Notes: generated from the sequence alone by a model not told the origin. 25,176 nucleotides of DNA from JANRKN01 sp033763435 (GCA_033763435.1 JANRKN010000050.1:1-25176), one strand, 5' to 3'; positions 14,927 through 23,250 are shown, counted from the first letter of the stretch. Made by a program: numbers and translations.

Positions 14927-16855
14927 ATGCCGACACAATTCACCGCACAACCGGGCGACTGTCTGTGCGGCTTGGCGATCCGCTTCGGGTTCGTCAACTG
15001 TCAGCCGCTGCGCGACGCGAACGCGGGCGCCGAGTTTCTCTCGCGCCAGCTCCGCCCGGGCGACGTCGTCACGATCCCTGACTTTGAGCAGCGCGTCGAA
15101 TCAGGTCGCGCCGTCGAGACTTTGCACGAGTTCGTGCTCGAGACGGCGCCGCCCGCGACGATCCGCTTCGTCCACGGCACGCCCAATCTGCTCTGGAAAG
15201 ACGACCCGACCACCGAGTTCCTCAACGTTTCCAACTACGTGACGACCCGTGGCGGAACGCAGGGCACCCAGGGCCAGCAGTTCCCTCGCTCGGGCACGCG
15301 CTTCAACGACAACGCGCACCAGGACCCCGACTCGTTCAAGGTCGAGGTAGTCGACCCGCAGCAGACGGGCAGCACGGTGGACGTGTTCCTGCAGACGCTC
15401 AAGCCGATCTACAACGCCGCGGGTGCCGTGACGGGCCACGAGGAATGGCCCTCGGCCGATGCGGATCATCTGCCGCGGATGATCACGCTGCAGAAGGTGA
15501 GCGACGGCTCGTGCTTCCGCTCGCCTTACCAGCGCCTGGTGACGACGACGTCGGACCAGACGACTCCGGACGGGACCTCGCTGGAGTTCACGCTGCCGGT
15601 GCTCGACCGCGCCGACGGGAACAACACCGCCAACGACAAAGTCGAGATCCTTGATCAGCTCGTCGAGGCCTCGTACACGCGCCCGACGTGCCCGGGGAGT
15701 CCGAAGTGTCAGTTCGTTGCGCGCGTGCCGATCGGGCCGCGGCGGACGCGGATCAAGATCGCCGTGCACGTCGTGAGGCTCACGCCCGGCGGCGGCCGGC
15801 CCACGAGCGCGGGCAGCGCGATCACCGACACGATGATCCGTCGGCGCGTGCTCAAGAACTTCCGGCGCATCTTCGCCCAGGCCGAGCTTGCGCCCAAGAT
15901 CGTTGAGATCACCGACCACGATCCGCCCAGCGCTGACATGCTGGTCATCGGCGGCTACCGCGGGCTCGTGACCTCCGGCACCGCGACCGGCGGCGGGGCC
16001 AGCGCGCTCACGTTCACCATCAGCCAGCCCCCGCCCGCCGCGGCCAGCCCGACCGATCCCAACATCAATGTGCCGCTTGCGCCCGGCATGACGCCCGACG
16101 CCGTCGCGGATGCTGTCGTCGCCGCGGTCAACGCGACGGGCACGCACACGGCGCGCAAGCACGTGCTCCCGCGCGCGTTCAACGGCGTGAACGAGCCGGT
16201 CGACGTCTTCATCTCGCGGACCGACGGTGCGCAGGTCGCGATCATCAACGAACGCCTCACCGATGCGGGCATGGGCGCCGCGAGCCTTCGCGTCGCGAGG
16301 CCCAACGTCAATCTGCTCAACGCCAACGACCCCGACACGCACACGCCCGTCATCTGCGGCGAGGACTTCCGGCGCATCAGCCACATCGTGCCCGGCGACG
16401 GGACGCGCTTTGAGCTGTTCATCGTCCAGGGCTTCAGCTCCGCGTCGTTGCTCGGTCAGGCGATGGTGCAGGGCACCGACCTTGCCGCGCCCTTCCGCGG
16501 AACGCCCCCGCTGGCCTTCGCGGCGATCGTGCGCTCAAACCATGCCGCGGGCGGGCTGTGGGACAACGCCGACAACTGGTTCCAGGTCATCGTGCACGAG
16601 GCGACGCACTCGCTGGCAGAGGTCTTCCACGTCTCCACCAACGACCCACGGCGCAACCACGAGCTGATGTTCAACTTTGCGACGCAGCAGGACTCGAGCG
16701 TGCTCGACGCCCGGCGTATTTGCGACGCGCCCGCGCTGGTGCGCTACAACAAGTTCAAGCCCGGGGGCGTGCCCATCGGCGCGACCGACAACGTCGCGAC
16801 CAACATGGTCGAACGCCTGCGCGAGAAGTCCGCGCCTGTTCAGGAAGGGTGGTGA
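14927..16855 (+). CDS. LysM-like protein with an HExxH zinc-peptidase site, putative T6SS effector
   Basis: The 642-aa protein opens with a LysM-like segment (about 3-52: QPGDCLCGLAIRFGF ... LRPGDVVTIPD). A beta-rich middle (about 60-270) and an alpha/beta region with a Gly/Ala/Pro-rich linker (about 345-385) follow. Near the end is VIVHEATHSLAEVFH, with H557, E558 and H561 forming an HExxH zinc site. H568 is one residue further than the third ligand of metzincins (HExxHxxGxxH), so it is either an unusual clan member or uses a distant Glu/His ligand. No signal peptide. GAGGGAG (14911-14917) supports the ATG. Stop and next start are five bases apart, so the gene is coupled to the 360-aa protein. 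I infer a T6SS-delivered metallopeptidase acting at the wall or on periplasmic proteins; substrate unknown. Confidence 0.75.
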   Translation: MPTQFTAQPGDCLCGLAIRFGFVNCQPLRDANAGAEFLSRQLRPGDVVTIPDFEQRVESGRAVETLHEFVLETAPPATIRFVHGTPNLLWKDDPTTEFLNVSNYVTTRGGTQGTQGQQFPRSGTRFNDNAHQDPDSFKVEVVDPQQTGSTVDVFLQTLKPIYNAAGAVTGHEEWPSADADHLPRMITLQKVSDGSCFRSPYQRLVTTTSDQTTPDGTSLEFTLPVLDRADGNNTANDKVEILDQLVEASYTRPTCPGSPKCQFVARVPIGPRRTRIKIAVHVVRLTPGGGRPTSAGSAITDTMIRRRVLKNFRRIFAQAELAPKIVEITDHDPPSADMLVIGGYRGLVTSGTATGGGASALTFTISQPPPAAASPTDPNINVPLAPGMTPDAVADAVVAAVNATGTHTARKHVLPRAFNGVNEPVDVFISRTDGAQVAIINERLTDAGMGAASLRVARPNVNLLNANDPDTHTPVICGEDFRRISHIVPGDGTRFELFIVQGFSSASLLGQAMVQGTDLAAPFRGTPPLAFAAIVRSNHAAGGLWDNADNWFQVIVHEATHSLAEVFHVSTNDPRRNHELMFNFATQQDSSVLDARRICDAPALVRYNKFKPGGVPIGATDNVATNMVERLREKSAPVQEGW

Positions 16856-16860
16856 ATCTC

Positions 16861-17943
16861 ATGCCCGACAGCACGCAGCCCCCTTCGCCGCCCGTTCCGC
16901 CCGAGATCTGGTCGCCCCCGCCCGAGGTGCCGCCGCCCCCGTTCGCGATCACGCGCGTGCGACTCGGCGAGGAAGAGGCCGAAACAGCCATGCGCGATTA
17001 CGTCGAGGGCGGTCGCTACGCCCCGCGCCCGGCGCCTCGCGGCATTTTCCCGTCGCAGGTCTCGATGTTCCTGCTCGCCAACCTCACGCCCGTCTCAGGC
17101 CCCGGGGCGTACACCAAGGCCATCGATCTCGTCCGGTTCTATGAGCGCCCCGAGATCGCGGCGTTCATGCTCGGCGCGCTGACGGGCGCCGAGGCCGAGG
17201 GCAAGGACGTGCAGCGCTCGTGCCGGGCGATCATGGCCGCGGGCGAGATGCTCGTGAAGCAGGACCCGCCGCCCGAGAAGCCCGAGGACGATCCGCTCCG
17301 CCGAGCGGCCAAGTATTTCAAGGAGCGTCTGTGCGCACCCGGCGCGCACCGGGGTGAGTTTTTGTCTCTCGCCCGCGCGGGGCTCGCGCTCGCGTGTCAC
17401 GGGCTCGGCGCGGGTCCGGCGGACGTCGTTCGGCCCTATGAGGCCGAGCTCGCGTCGCTGCGCCCCACGATGAACGAGAACTCCGAGAAGTTCAACGACT
17501 ATCACCGGCTGGCGGCGCTGGGCGCGGTGCTCGAGGAGTACAAGGGCCACGCCAAGCGGCGCGAGACGCTCTGGGCCCAGCCGATGGAGGCCCGCCGCGA
17601 GGCGCTGGCGAACATCTATCTGAACATCGAACCGGCGTCGGACCCGTTCGGCGATCAGGAGCTTTGGGCCGCGAGGCTGCTGAGGCTCGACGCGCTGCGG
17701 TCGGTCAAGGCCGCGGGCGAGGTGCGCGAGCTGCTCAAGGCCCGAGCGACCGAGCTCGAGAAGAAGCCGGGGAATCAGGCGGGCGCGATGTACGTCCGCG
17801 CGTGCCGGGCGCTGGTCTACATGGGCGGTGCGCCCGACGAGCCCATGCTCGACGCGTGGGAAGACCGCATGCTCAAACACCAGCACACCGACGACTTCCT
17901 GCTCGATGAGCCCGGGCCGGTGCTCGCGCGAATCGGGCCCTGA
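16861..17943 (+). CDS. All-helical 360-aa protein of unknown function at the end of the T6SS island
   Basis: I do not recognise the family. After a Pro-rich N-terminal tail (about 1-30) the protein reads as repeated amphipathic helices (for example AYTKAIDLVRFYERPEIAAF, and ARLLRLDALRSVKAAGEVRE), reminiscent of HEAT/ARM-type or TPR-like solenoids. There is no signal peptide or membrane segment, so it is predicted cytoplasmic. The ATG at 16861 lies five bases after the metallopeptidase stop with GGAAGGGTGG (16843-16852) in front; a GTG at 16852 in the same frame is possible. Position last in the operon and right behind a putative toxin makes it a candidate immunity or chaperone protein. A cytoplasmic immunity protein would fit poorly if the peptidase acts in the periplasm, so chaperone or scaffold is at least as likely. 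Confidence 0.72.
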   Translation: MPDSTQPPSPPVPPEIWSPPPEVPPPPFAITRVRLGEEEAETAMRDYVEGGRYAPRPAPRGIFPSQVSMFLLANLTPVSGPGAYTKAIDLVRFYERPEIAAFMLGALTGAEAEGKDVQRSCRAIMAAGEMLVKQDPPPEKPEDDPLRRAAKYFKERLCAPGAHRGEFLSLARAGLALACHGLGAGPADVVRPYEAELASLRPTMNENSEKFNDYHRLAALGAVLEEYKGHAKRRETLWAQPMEARREALANIYLNIEPASDPFGDQELWAARLLRLDALRSVKAAGEVRELLKARATELEKKPGNQAGAMYVRACRALVYMGGAPDEPMLDAWEDRMLKHQHTDDFLLDEPGPVLARIGP

Positions 17944-17982
17944 AGTCTTCGCGCAGCGCCGCCGCCTGAGCCTGCGCGGGGT

Positions 17983-17991
17983 TGGTACGCT
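17983..17991 (+). promoter_or_regulatory. Predicted extended -10 (TGGTACGCT) of purEK
   Basis: TGGTACGCT fits TGnTAnnnT and ends eight bases before the purE ATG at 18000. There is no Shine-Dalgarno sequence between, so transcription is predicted to start at or next to the ATG. It matches the box at 14442-14450 at eight of nine positions. No good -35 box is seen. Confidence 0.42.
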
Positions 17992-17999
17992 TACTCCGC

Positions 18000-18569
18000 A
18001 TGGCGCGACGCAGCACAGCTCAGACGGGGCCGATCGTGGGCATCATCATGGGCTCGAGGTCCGACTGGGCGACGATGTCGCACGCGGCGGACATCTTGGA
18101 GCGCCTGGGCGTGCCGCATGAGGTCCGCGTCGTCAGCGCCCACCGCACGCCCGATCTGCTCATGACGTACGCCGACGAGGCGCGCGAGCGGGGGCTGGAG
18201 GTCATCATCGCGGGCGCGGGCGGCGCGGCGCACTTGCCGGGCATGTGCGCGAGCAAGACCACGCTCCCCGTTCTGGGCGTCCCGGTCGAGAGCAAAGCGC
18301 TCGCGGGGCTCGACTCGCTGCTCTCGATCGCGCAGATGCCCGCGGGCGTGCCCGTCGGAACGCTCGCGGTCGGGCGCGCGGGCGCGGTGAACGCGGGACT
18401 GCTCGCGGCGTCGATCGTCGCGCGGGGAAGGCCTGAGATCGGTAAGCGCCTGGAGTTCTTCCGCGCCGAGCAAACCGCCAAGGTGCTCGCCGACCCCGAC
18501 CCGCGCAAGGAGCCGCCCGTGAGCGCGCCGCGGAAGACCAAGGCCCCATCACGGAGAGGCTCGGCATGA
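18000..18569 (+). CDS. purE: PurE, N5-carboxyaminoimidazole ribonucleotide mutase (class I)
   Basis: PurE moves the carboxylate of N5-CAIR to C4 to give CAIR in purine synthesis. The 189-aa protein has the signature IIMGSRSDW (about 15-23), SAHRTP with the expected catalytic His48, and the loop AGAGGAAHLPGM. Class I is indicated by these motifs and by the adjoining purK, since class II (AIR-carboxylating) enzymes do not need PurK. The C terminus is about 20 residues longer than the minimal enzyme, Lys/Pro-rich and probably disordered. I place the start at ATG 18000; a TTG at 17982 in frame would add six residues across the predicted promoter. It overlaps purK by four bases (ATGA). Confidence 0.96.
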   Translation: MARRSTAQTGPIVGIIMGSRSDWATMSHAADILERLGVPHEVRVVSAHRTPDLLMTYADEARERGLEVIIAGAGGAAHLPGMCASKTTLPVLGVPVESKALAGLDSLLSIAQMPAGVPVGTLAVGRAGAVNAGLLAASIVARGRPEIGKRLEFFRAEQTAKVLADPDPRKEPPVSAPRKTKAPSRRGSA

Positions 18570-19711
18570 GCGCGCCCCGGCTGGGGATCCTGGGCGGGGG
18601 CCAGCTCGGGCGGATGCTCGCGCTCGCGGCCGCACGCCTGGGCATTCGCTGCCGATGCTGGGATCCTTCGCCCGAGGCCGTCGCGGGCGATGTCGCGGAG
18701 CTGATCTGTGCGCCGTTTGATGATGCTCGCGCGATGGAGACGTTCCTCGCGGGCCTCGAGGCGGTGACGCTGGAGTTTGAGAATGTGCCGGTCGCGCTTG
18801 TCGAGAAGCTCGCTGCGAAGACCGCCATGTACCCGGGCCCGCGCGCGCTTTCGACCGGTCAGGACCGCGTCGCGGAGAAGACGCTGTTCAATTCGATGGG
18901 CCTCGAGACGCCCGAGTGGCGCGCCGCCGACACACGCGAGAGTTTCGAGCGCGCGTGCACCGAGCTGGGGCTGCCGATCGTCGCCAAGACCCGGCGCATG
19001 GGCTACGACGGCAAGGGTCAGGCGGTGGTGCGCCGCGCTGAGGATGTGGGGCCCGCCTACGCACGCCTCACGGGCGAAGGCGTCGAGGGCGACGAGACCT
19101 CGCGCCGCGCGGGCCTGATCGTCGAGAAGCTGGTTCCGTTCACGCGTGAGCTTTCGATCCTGGGCGTGCGTGGGCGCGACGGCACCACGGCGTTCTATCC
19201 GCTCGTCGAGAACGTGCACCGCGCGGGGATGCTGCGCCGCTCGATCGCGCCCGCGCCGGGCGTGGACGAGACGACGGAGTTTCACGCGCGCGCGAGCATC
19301 GCGCGGGTGATGGACGCGCTGGGGTACGTGGGCGTGATGGCGGTCGAGCTGTTCGAGGTGGGCGGGCGGCTGTTGGGCAACGAGCTTGCGCCGCGCGTTC
19401 ATAACTCGGGCCACTGGACGATCGAGGGGAGCGCGTCGAGCCAGTTTGAGAATCACGTGCGCGCGGTGATGGGGCTGGCGCTCGGTTCGACCGCAATGGT
19501 CGCGCCGCGGGCCACGATGGTGAACTTCATCGGCCGGATGCCCACGCGCGAGCTGCTCGCGCTGCCGGGCGTCGCGGCGCACGACTACGCGAAGCTGCCG
19601 CGGGCGGGACGAAAAGTGGGACACGCGACGGTGCTTTCCTGCGACCCCCAGACGCCCGATCCGAGGCTGGCCGAGGTCGAACGCCTCGCAGAAGCAGCAG
19701 ATAAGGGCTGA
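18566..19711 (+). CDS. purK: PurK, N5-carboxyaminoimidazole ribonucleotide synthase
   Basis: PurK is an ATP-grasp enzyme that makes N5-CAIR from AIR, ATP and bicarbonate and hands it to PurE. The 381-aa protein starts with LGILGGGQLGRMLALAA, has the ATP-grasp stretch KTRRMGYDGKGQAVV, then EKLVPFTRELSILGVRG, and the C-terminal family block GNELAPRVHNSGHWTIEGS followed by SQFENHVRAVMGL. Length and all blocks are normal. GGAGAGG (18553-18559) lies seven bases before the ATG, and the ATGA overlap with purE indicates translational coupling. The 179 bases after the stop hold no clear terminator. Confidence 0.97.
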   Translation: MSAPRLGILGGGQLGRMLALAAARLGIRCRCWDPSPEAVAGDVAELICAPFDDARAMETFLAGLEAVTLEFENVPVALVEKLAAKTAMYPGPRALSTGQDRVAEKTLFNSMGLETPEWRAADTRESFERACTELGLPIVAKTRRMGYDGKGQAVVRRAEDVGPAYARLTGEGVEGDETSRRAGLIVEKLVPFTRELSILGVRGRDGTTAFYPLVENVHRAGMLRRSIAPAPGVDETTEFHARASIARVMDALGYVGVMAVELFEVGGRLLGNELAPRVHNSGHWTIEGSASSQFENHVRAVMGLALGSTAMVAPRATMVNFIGRMPTRELLALPGVAAHDYAKLPRAGRKVGHATVLSCDPQTPDPRLAEVERLAEAADKG

Positions 19712-19890
19712 TTTTACAGGCTTTTACGTGTCGTTCGGCGGGCGATCGGGCGGGGAAGTGACCAGCGGAACCGTCCCGGCGGGCGCACGTCGGAAACGAT
19801 CAGCGTCGGCCCGAGATCGCGGCAGCCCGGTCGAAACCGAGGCTCGCGGGCTTTCTCAGGCATCGCGCGGGTGGGAAGCGGAGACGAATC

Positions 19891-20565
19891 ATGTTTGCTC
19901 GTACGCGGGCCCAGGGTGGGGAGCGGGGTGGGGCGAAGGGTGGAATGGCTTCGATGGTCCTCGGCGTGAGCGCGACCGCGCTCGTGCTGGGCGCGTGTCA
20001 GCAGATCCCCCCGCGCGGCGAGTCCGGCGGGCGCGTGGGCCTGGGCACGACGACCTTCGCCGAGTCCGCCAGCCCCCAGGTGCTCCCCGTCGGCCTGATC
20101 GAGTTCGCCGACGACGTCACGCAGCAGCTCATGGCCGACCTGAACCAGGTGCCCGAGCTGAACAGCGGCGTGCGCGTGACCGTCGTGTTCGGCGACATCC
20201 AGAACAAGACCGGCATCGTGCCCACCAGTGACTTTGAGATGGTGCGCAACCGCATCCGCTCGAACCTCATGCAGAGCCAGGCGGTGCTCCGCAACATCAA
20301 GTTCGTCGAGAAGCGCCGGCGGATCGAGGGCATCCGCGAAGAGGAGCAGGGCGGCCAGGACGACCTGCTGCAGGAGGGCGCCTCGCGCACCAAGATCGCC
20401 GAGCGCAACCCCGAATACACCTTCGCGCTCAACGGCGACATGTTCCGCGTCAACCGCGGCAACACCAACCTCTACACGATGGAATTCAACGTCATGCGCT
20501 TTGCCGATGGCGCGCTTGTGTGGAACAGCAAGCAGTACGACATCAAGCAGGTCCAGCGCCGGTAA
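19891..20565 (+). CDS. LpoB-like lipoprotein (penicillin-binding-protein activator type)
   Basis: LpoB is an outer-membrane lipoprotein that reaches through the peptidoglycan to activate the synthase PBP1b in enterobacteria. This 224-aa protein has a basic n-region, a hydrophobic stretch and the lipobox LGAC (Cys36), then a domain with LpoB-type blocks: VVFGDIQNKTG, EMVRNRIRSNLMQS, YTFALNGDMFRVNRGNTN, and a final strand pair with GALVWNSKQYDIKQV. GGAG (19880-19883) supports the ATG at 19891. The n-region is partly coded by G-rich 12-base repeats, so a shorter form from ATG 19945 is an alternative, but it would lack positive charges. It is first in a lipoprotein cluster and 18 bases before a second member. 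The PBP partner is inferred only. Confidence 0.85.
   Translation: MFARTRAQGGERGGAKGGMASMVLGVSATALVLGACQQIPPRGESGGRVGLGTTTFAESASPQVLPVGLIEFADDVTQQLMADLNQVPELNSGVRVTVVFGDIQNKTGIVPTSDFEMVRNRIRSNLMQSQAVLRNIKFVEKRRRIEGIREEEQGGQDDLLQEGASRTKIAERNPEYTFALNGDMFRVNRGNTNLYTMEFNVMRFADGALVWNSKQYDIKQVQRR
19913..19948. repeat. Three imperfect 12-base G-rich repeats in the 5' end of the LpoB-like gene
   Basis: AGGGTGGGGAGC, GGGGTGGGGCGA and AGGGTGGAATGG run head to tail and code for Gln/Gly/Glu/Arg/Lys residues of the signal-peptide n-region. They resemble the repeats before vgrG and before the YcfL-like gene. Confidence 0.55.
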
Positions 20566-20583
20566 TCGCCGGAGCGTTGCGCC

Positions 20584-21180
20584 ATGAGCACACATCACAC
20601 ACTTCTCCGCGCGGCGGGCCTGCTCGCGGTCGCGGGGTGGGGATCGGTGGGAGGCTTCGTCGGGGGCTGCGCACCTGCGCAAGTCCGCGCGACGACCCTC
20701 ACCGCCGACGACCTCGCGCAGGCGACCGAAGAGATGGCCGAGAAGCTCCGCTCGTCGGACTTTCTCAAGGGCCGTTCGCCCGAGAGCCCGCCGATCACGG
20801 TCGCCATCCGGCGCGTGCAGAACCGCACGACCGACCTGATCCCCGAGGGCGAGCAGTGGTGGCTCATGACGCGCGTGCGTGATCGGCTCGATGCCAACGC
20901 GCTCAGGCGCGAGCGGAACATCACCTTCGTGATCCCCGCCGAGCAGCTGAAGAAGGCCGTCGCGGCCGGCACGCTCGACGCGGGTGCGGCGGCGCAGCGC
21001 GAACCCACGCACGTGATGACGGCGACGTTCCTTTCCGCGACGCGGCTCGCGCAGGGCGCCGCGGCACGGACGGAGGTCTATCAGATCAAGTACCAGATCC
21101 TCGACCTGCGCGAAGAGGGCGTGCTCTGGGAAGACACGTTCGACTTCAAGCGTCAGGGCTGGGGCAAGCTCTACGACTGA
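20584..21180 (+). CDS. Second, divergent LpoB-like lipoprotein
   Basis: A 198-aa lipoprotein with a hydrophobic leader and VGGC lipobox (Cys29). After LTADDLAQATEEMAEKL comes ITVAIRRVQNRTTDLI, matching the first strand and turn of LpoB-type domains (compare VVFGDIQNKTG in the preceding gene), then VRDRLDANAL, ITFVIP, and a closing strand pair ending in WEDTFDFKRQ. Sequence similarity to its neighbour is low, so the two are old paralogues with probably different partners. GGAG (20571-20574) is nine bases before the ATG. The 18-base gap to the upstream gene indicates one transcript. A role in regulating wall synthesis is inferred from family resemblance and cluster context; an adhesin or assembly role cannot be excluded. 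Confidence 0.75.
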   Translation: MSTHHTLLRAAGLLAVAGWGSVGGFVGGCAPAQVRATTLTADDLAQATEEMAEKLRSSDFLKGRSPESPPITVAIRRVQNRTTDLIPEGEQWWLMTRVRDRLDANALRRERNITFVIPAEQLKKAVAAGTLDAGAAAQREPTHVMTATFLSATRLAQGAAARTEVYQIKYQILDLREEGVLWEDTFDFKRQGWGKLYD

Positions 21181-21209
21181 CGGCAGGTCGGAGTGCGACG
21201 GCGCGCGCC

Positions 21210-21238
21210 TCTCTGATTTCGTGGGTTCGGATCAGAGA
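21210..21238 (+). other. Inverted repeat in the leader of the COG3014-like gene
   Basis: TCTCTGAT (21210-21217) and ATCAGAGA (21231-21238) are perfect complements around a 13-base loop, 33 bases before the ATG at 21272. It could be an mRNA stem-loop separating the two upstream lipoprotein genes from this one, or an operator with 8-bp half sites. There is no T run for a terminator. Confidence 0.45.
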
Positions 21239-21271
21239 TCAAGGCGTGGGTGGGCTCTCGTGAGGTGAGTC

Positions 21272-23173
21272 ATGCGGGCGGCAGCGATCAGAGCAGGCAA
21301 GGTTCGGCGCAGTCGAAGCGCGCGGCTGTGCTCGATCGGGCTCAGGTCGATCGGGCTGGGCGCGCTCACGCTCGCGCTGGGCGCGTGCCAGGGCGGGCCG
21401 GGCCTGAGCGCCGACGTGCTGAACCTCGCCAAGGCCGGCGAGTTCGGCGTCGCGCGCGAGATTCAGTCCTCGCGCATGACGGCCGACAAGGAAGACCGCA
21501 ACTACATCCTCGATCGTCTCGGACTCACGATCCTGACGCTCGCCGACGGCCAGCCCGCCAGCGCCGAGCTCGCCTCGCGCGAGATGTTCACGCTGCTGCG
21601 CACGCAGGGCCTCAACGAAGACAAGACCGTCGCGTCGGTCGTCCTCAACGAGGGCGTGCGGACGTGGAAAGGCGAGCCCTTCGAACAGGCGATGGCGTTT
21701 CACTATGTGTCGGTGACCTACGCGAGCATGGGCGACTGGGGCAACGCCCGCGCCGCGGCCAGCAACGCGCTCTTCCTGCTCAAGGACTTCGGCGTCAACG
21801 AGAAGGGCGAGCGGCTTTCGACCGAGCAGATCGCGCAGAACGCGGCGCGCGTGGACGGGCCCGCACAGCCCGGCGCGCGCGCGGGCGAGAACCTGACGGC
21901 CCGGAGCTCAGGGCGCAGTCAGAGGCGCGAGCGCCGCGAGCAGAACACGCCCGTGAACGCCGCCGCACCGACCGAGCAGCCTCCTCAGCCGAGTTCTCCC
22001 GATCCGACCAAGCCGGGCTATCTCGACCAGGGCTATCAGCCGGTGGAGACGAACTTCGCGCTCGGGTACTTCATGGTGGGCGTCTCGGCATGGAACATGG
22101 GCGAGCGGGGCGAGGCGACGGACAACTTCGCCAAGGCCGTGCGGTACTCGCCGGGGCTTGCGGATGTGGTGAACGAGATCGTGGGTGAGCGCGCGAACAC
22201 GGTGTTCGTGGTCGACGTGGGCCGGGGGCCTCGCAAGGAGTCCTACGGCACGGACAACGCGTTCGCCAAGTTCGTCGCGCGCGAGAACTCGGTCGACGCG
22301 CCGATGACGCTCTCGCTCGCGGGCGGAGCGCAGGCCGCGGCGCCCGTCGCGCAGGACCTGAACCGGCTCGCGGCCGACCACATGTGGAACAACCTTGAGG
22401 ATGTTCGCTCGGCGAAGATGGTGCTGGGCAACGTGCTTCTGGGCGCGGCGGCGGTGACGGCGGTATCCAGCGACAACGAGGGTGCGCAGTGGGCCGCGCT
22501 GGGCATGGCGATCGGCGGCGCGCTCATGAAAGCCGGCGCCGCGGCCGACCTGCGCCACGCGCAGCTTCTTCCCCAGCGCGTGCACGTTGCTGCGCTCTCT
22601 GTGCCCAGCGCGGGCGCCGAGGGATCCGCGATCACGCTCGCGCCCGCGGGCGTGCCCGCGATGACGCTGGTGAACGTGCGCCCGCCCGCGGATTCGAGGC
22701 AGGTGCAGGTGCGCTATGTGCGCTTTCCGTTCGAAGCGCGCGCCGAGGCATGGATGAGCGCGGGGCGCGTGCGCTGGGCGCACGACGGCTACGACGCGCC
22801 CGTCGAAGGGCAGGACTTGCCGTACATCCTGGGTGGGCGCTGTGTGCGCACGCCGAGCGAGCGCTCGCTGTCGGACTATCAGCGCGCGGGGCACCTGCAG
22901 GGCTTCACGGTGATCGAGCTTGAGAACCTCTACCGCGAAGAGGGCCTGCTGTGGACGGTCGAAGACCAGCGCGGCTACGCGGGCGCGCACGTGCTCGAGG
23001 GCGGGCGGTCGCTCGTCGCCCCTCAGCCGGGCACGGCCGGGTACACGCGTCTGTTCGCGGGCGAGCACCGCGCGCACAAGCCCCGCTCGCCGCGGGTGAA
23101 GGAACTGGCCGACCAGATCCGCGCCCAGCGTGAGCGGCAAGCGCCGAAGGTCGAGGGCGCGGTGGGCGGATGA
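21272..23173 (+). CDS. COG3014-type lipoprotein with helical-repeat N-terminal region
   Basis: A 633-aa lipoprotein: Arg-rich n-region, then LALGAC lipobox (Cys39). Residues about 45-180 are helical, TPR-like (AMAFHYVSVTYASMGDWGNA is typical of a repeat helix pair); a Pro/Gln/Arg-rich linker follows (about 197-250), then another TPR-like pair (FALGYFMVGVSAWNMGERGE), then a region with TVFVVDVGRGPRKESYG, a hydrophobic Gly/Ala helix (GAQWAALGMAIGGALM), and a beta-rich end. This layout is that of the COG3014 lipoproteins found beside ycfL and lpoB in some Gram-negatives. GAGGTGA (21262-21268) is ideally placed. Likely role: periplasm-facing scaffold of the outer membrane working with the LpoB-like proteins; inferred from context. 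Confidence 0.78.
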   Translation: MRAAAIRAGKVRRSRSARLCSIGLRSIGLGALTLALGACQGGPGLSADVLNLAKAGEFGVAREIQSSRMTADKEDRNYILDRLGLTILTLADGQPASAELASREMFTLLRTQGLNEDKTVASVVLNEGVRTWKGEPFEQAMAFHYVSVTYASMGDWGNARAAASNALFLLKDFGVNEKGERLSTEQIAQNAARVDGPAQPGARAGENLTARSSGRSQRRERREQNTPVNAAAPTEQPPQPSSPDPTKPGYLDQGYQPVETNFALGYFMVGVSAWNMGERGEATDNFAKAVRYSPGLADVVNEIVGERANTVFVVDVGRGPRKESYGTDNAFAKFVARENSVDAPMTLSLAGGAQAAAPVAQDLNRLAADHMWNNLEDVRSAKMVLGNVLLGAAAVTAVSSDNEGAQWAALGMAIGGALMKAGAAADLRHAQLLPQRVHVAALSVPSAGAEGSAITLAPAGVPAMTLVNVRPPADSRQVQVRYVRFPFEARAEAWMSAGRVRWAHDGYDAPVEGQDLPYILGGRCVRTPSERSLSDYQRAGHLQGFTVIELENLYREEGLLWTVEDQRGYAGAHVLEGGRSLVAPQPGTAGYTRLFAGEHRAHKPRSPRVKELADQIRAQRERQAPKVEGAVGG

Positions 23174-23174
23174 A

Positions 23175-23216
23175 CGGGGTGGAAGGCAAGGGGTGGAAAG
23201 CACGGGGCGGAAGGCG
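23175..23216. repeat. Three tandem 14-base G-rich repeats
   Basis: CGGGGTGGAAGGCA (23175-23188), AGGGGTGGAAAGCA (23189-23202) and CGGGGCGGAAGGCG (23203-23216), directly after the stop of the COG3014-type gene. Two or three substitutions separate the units. They resemble the G-rich repeats at 6847 and 19913. Confidence 0.7.
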
Positions 23217-23250
23217 ATCGGCAAAGAGTCGGATTTCATCAGGGCTTTTC

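Noticed and set aside
16558..16860. N-terminal extension of the 360-aa protein by about 100 residues
   Set aside because: It would overlap the coding end of the metallopeptidase gene over its zinc site and is Arg/Ala-rich; the ATG at 16861 has a ribosome site.
19712..19890. Terminator or promoter between purK and the LpoB-like gene
   Set aside because: Only short T runs (ATTTTAC, CTTTTAC) and a weak imperfect GCCCGAG/CTCGCGGGC pair; nothing that meets a terminator or clear -10/-35 pattern.
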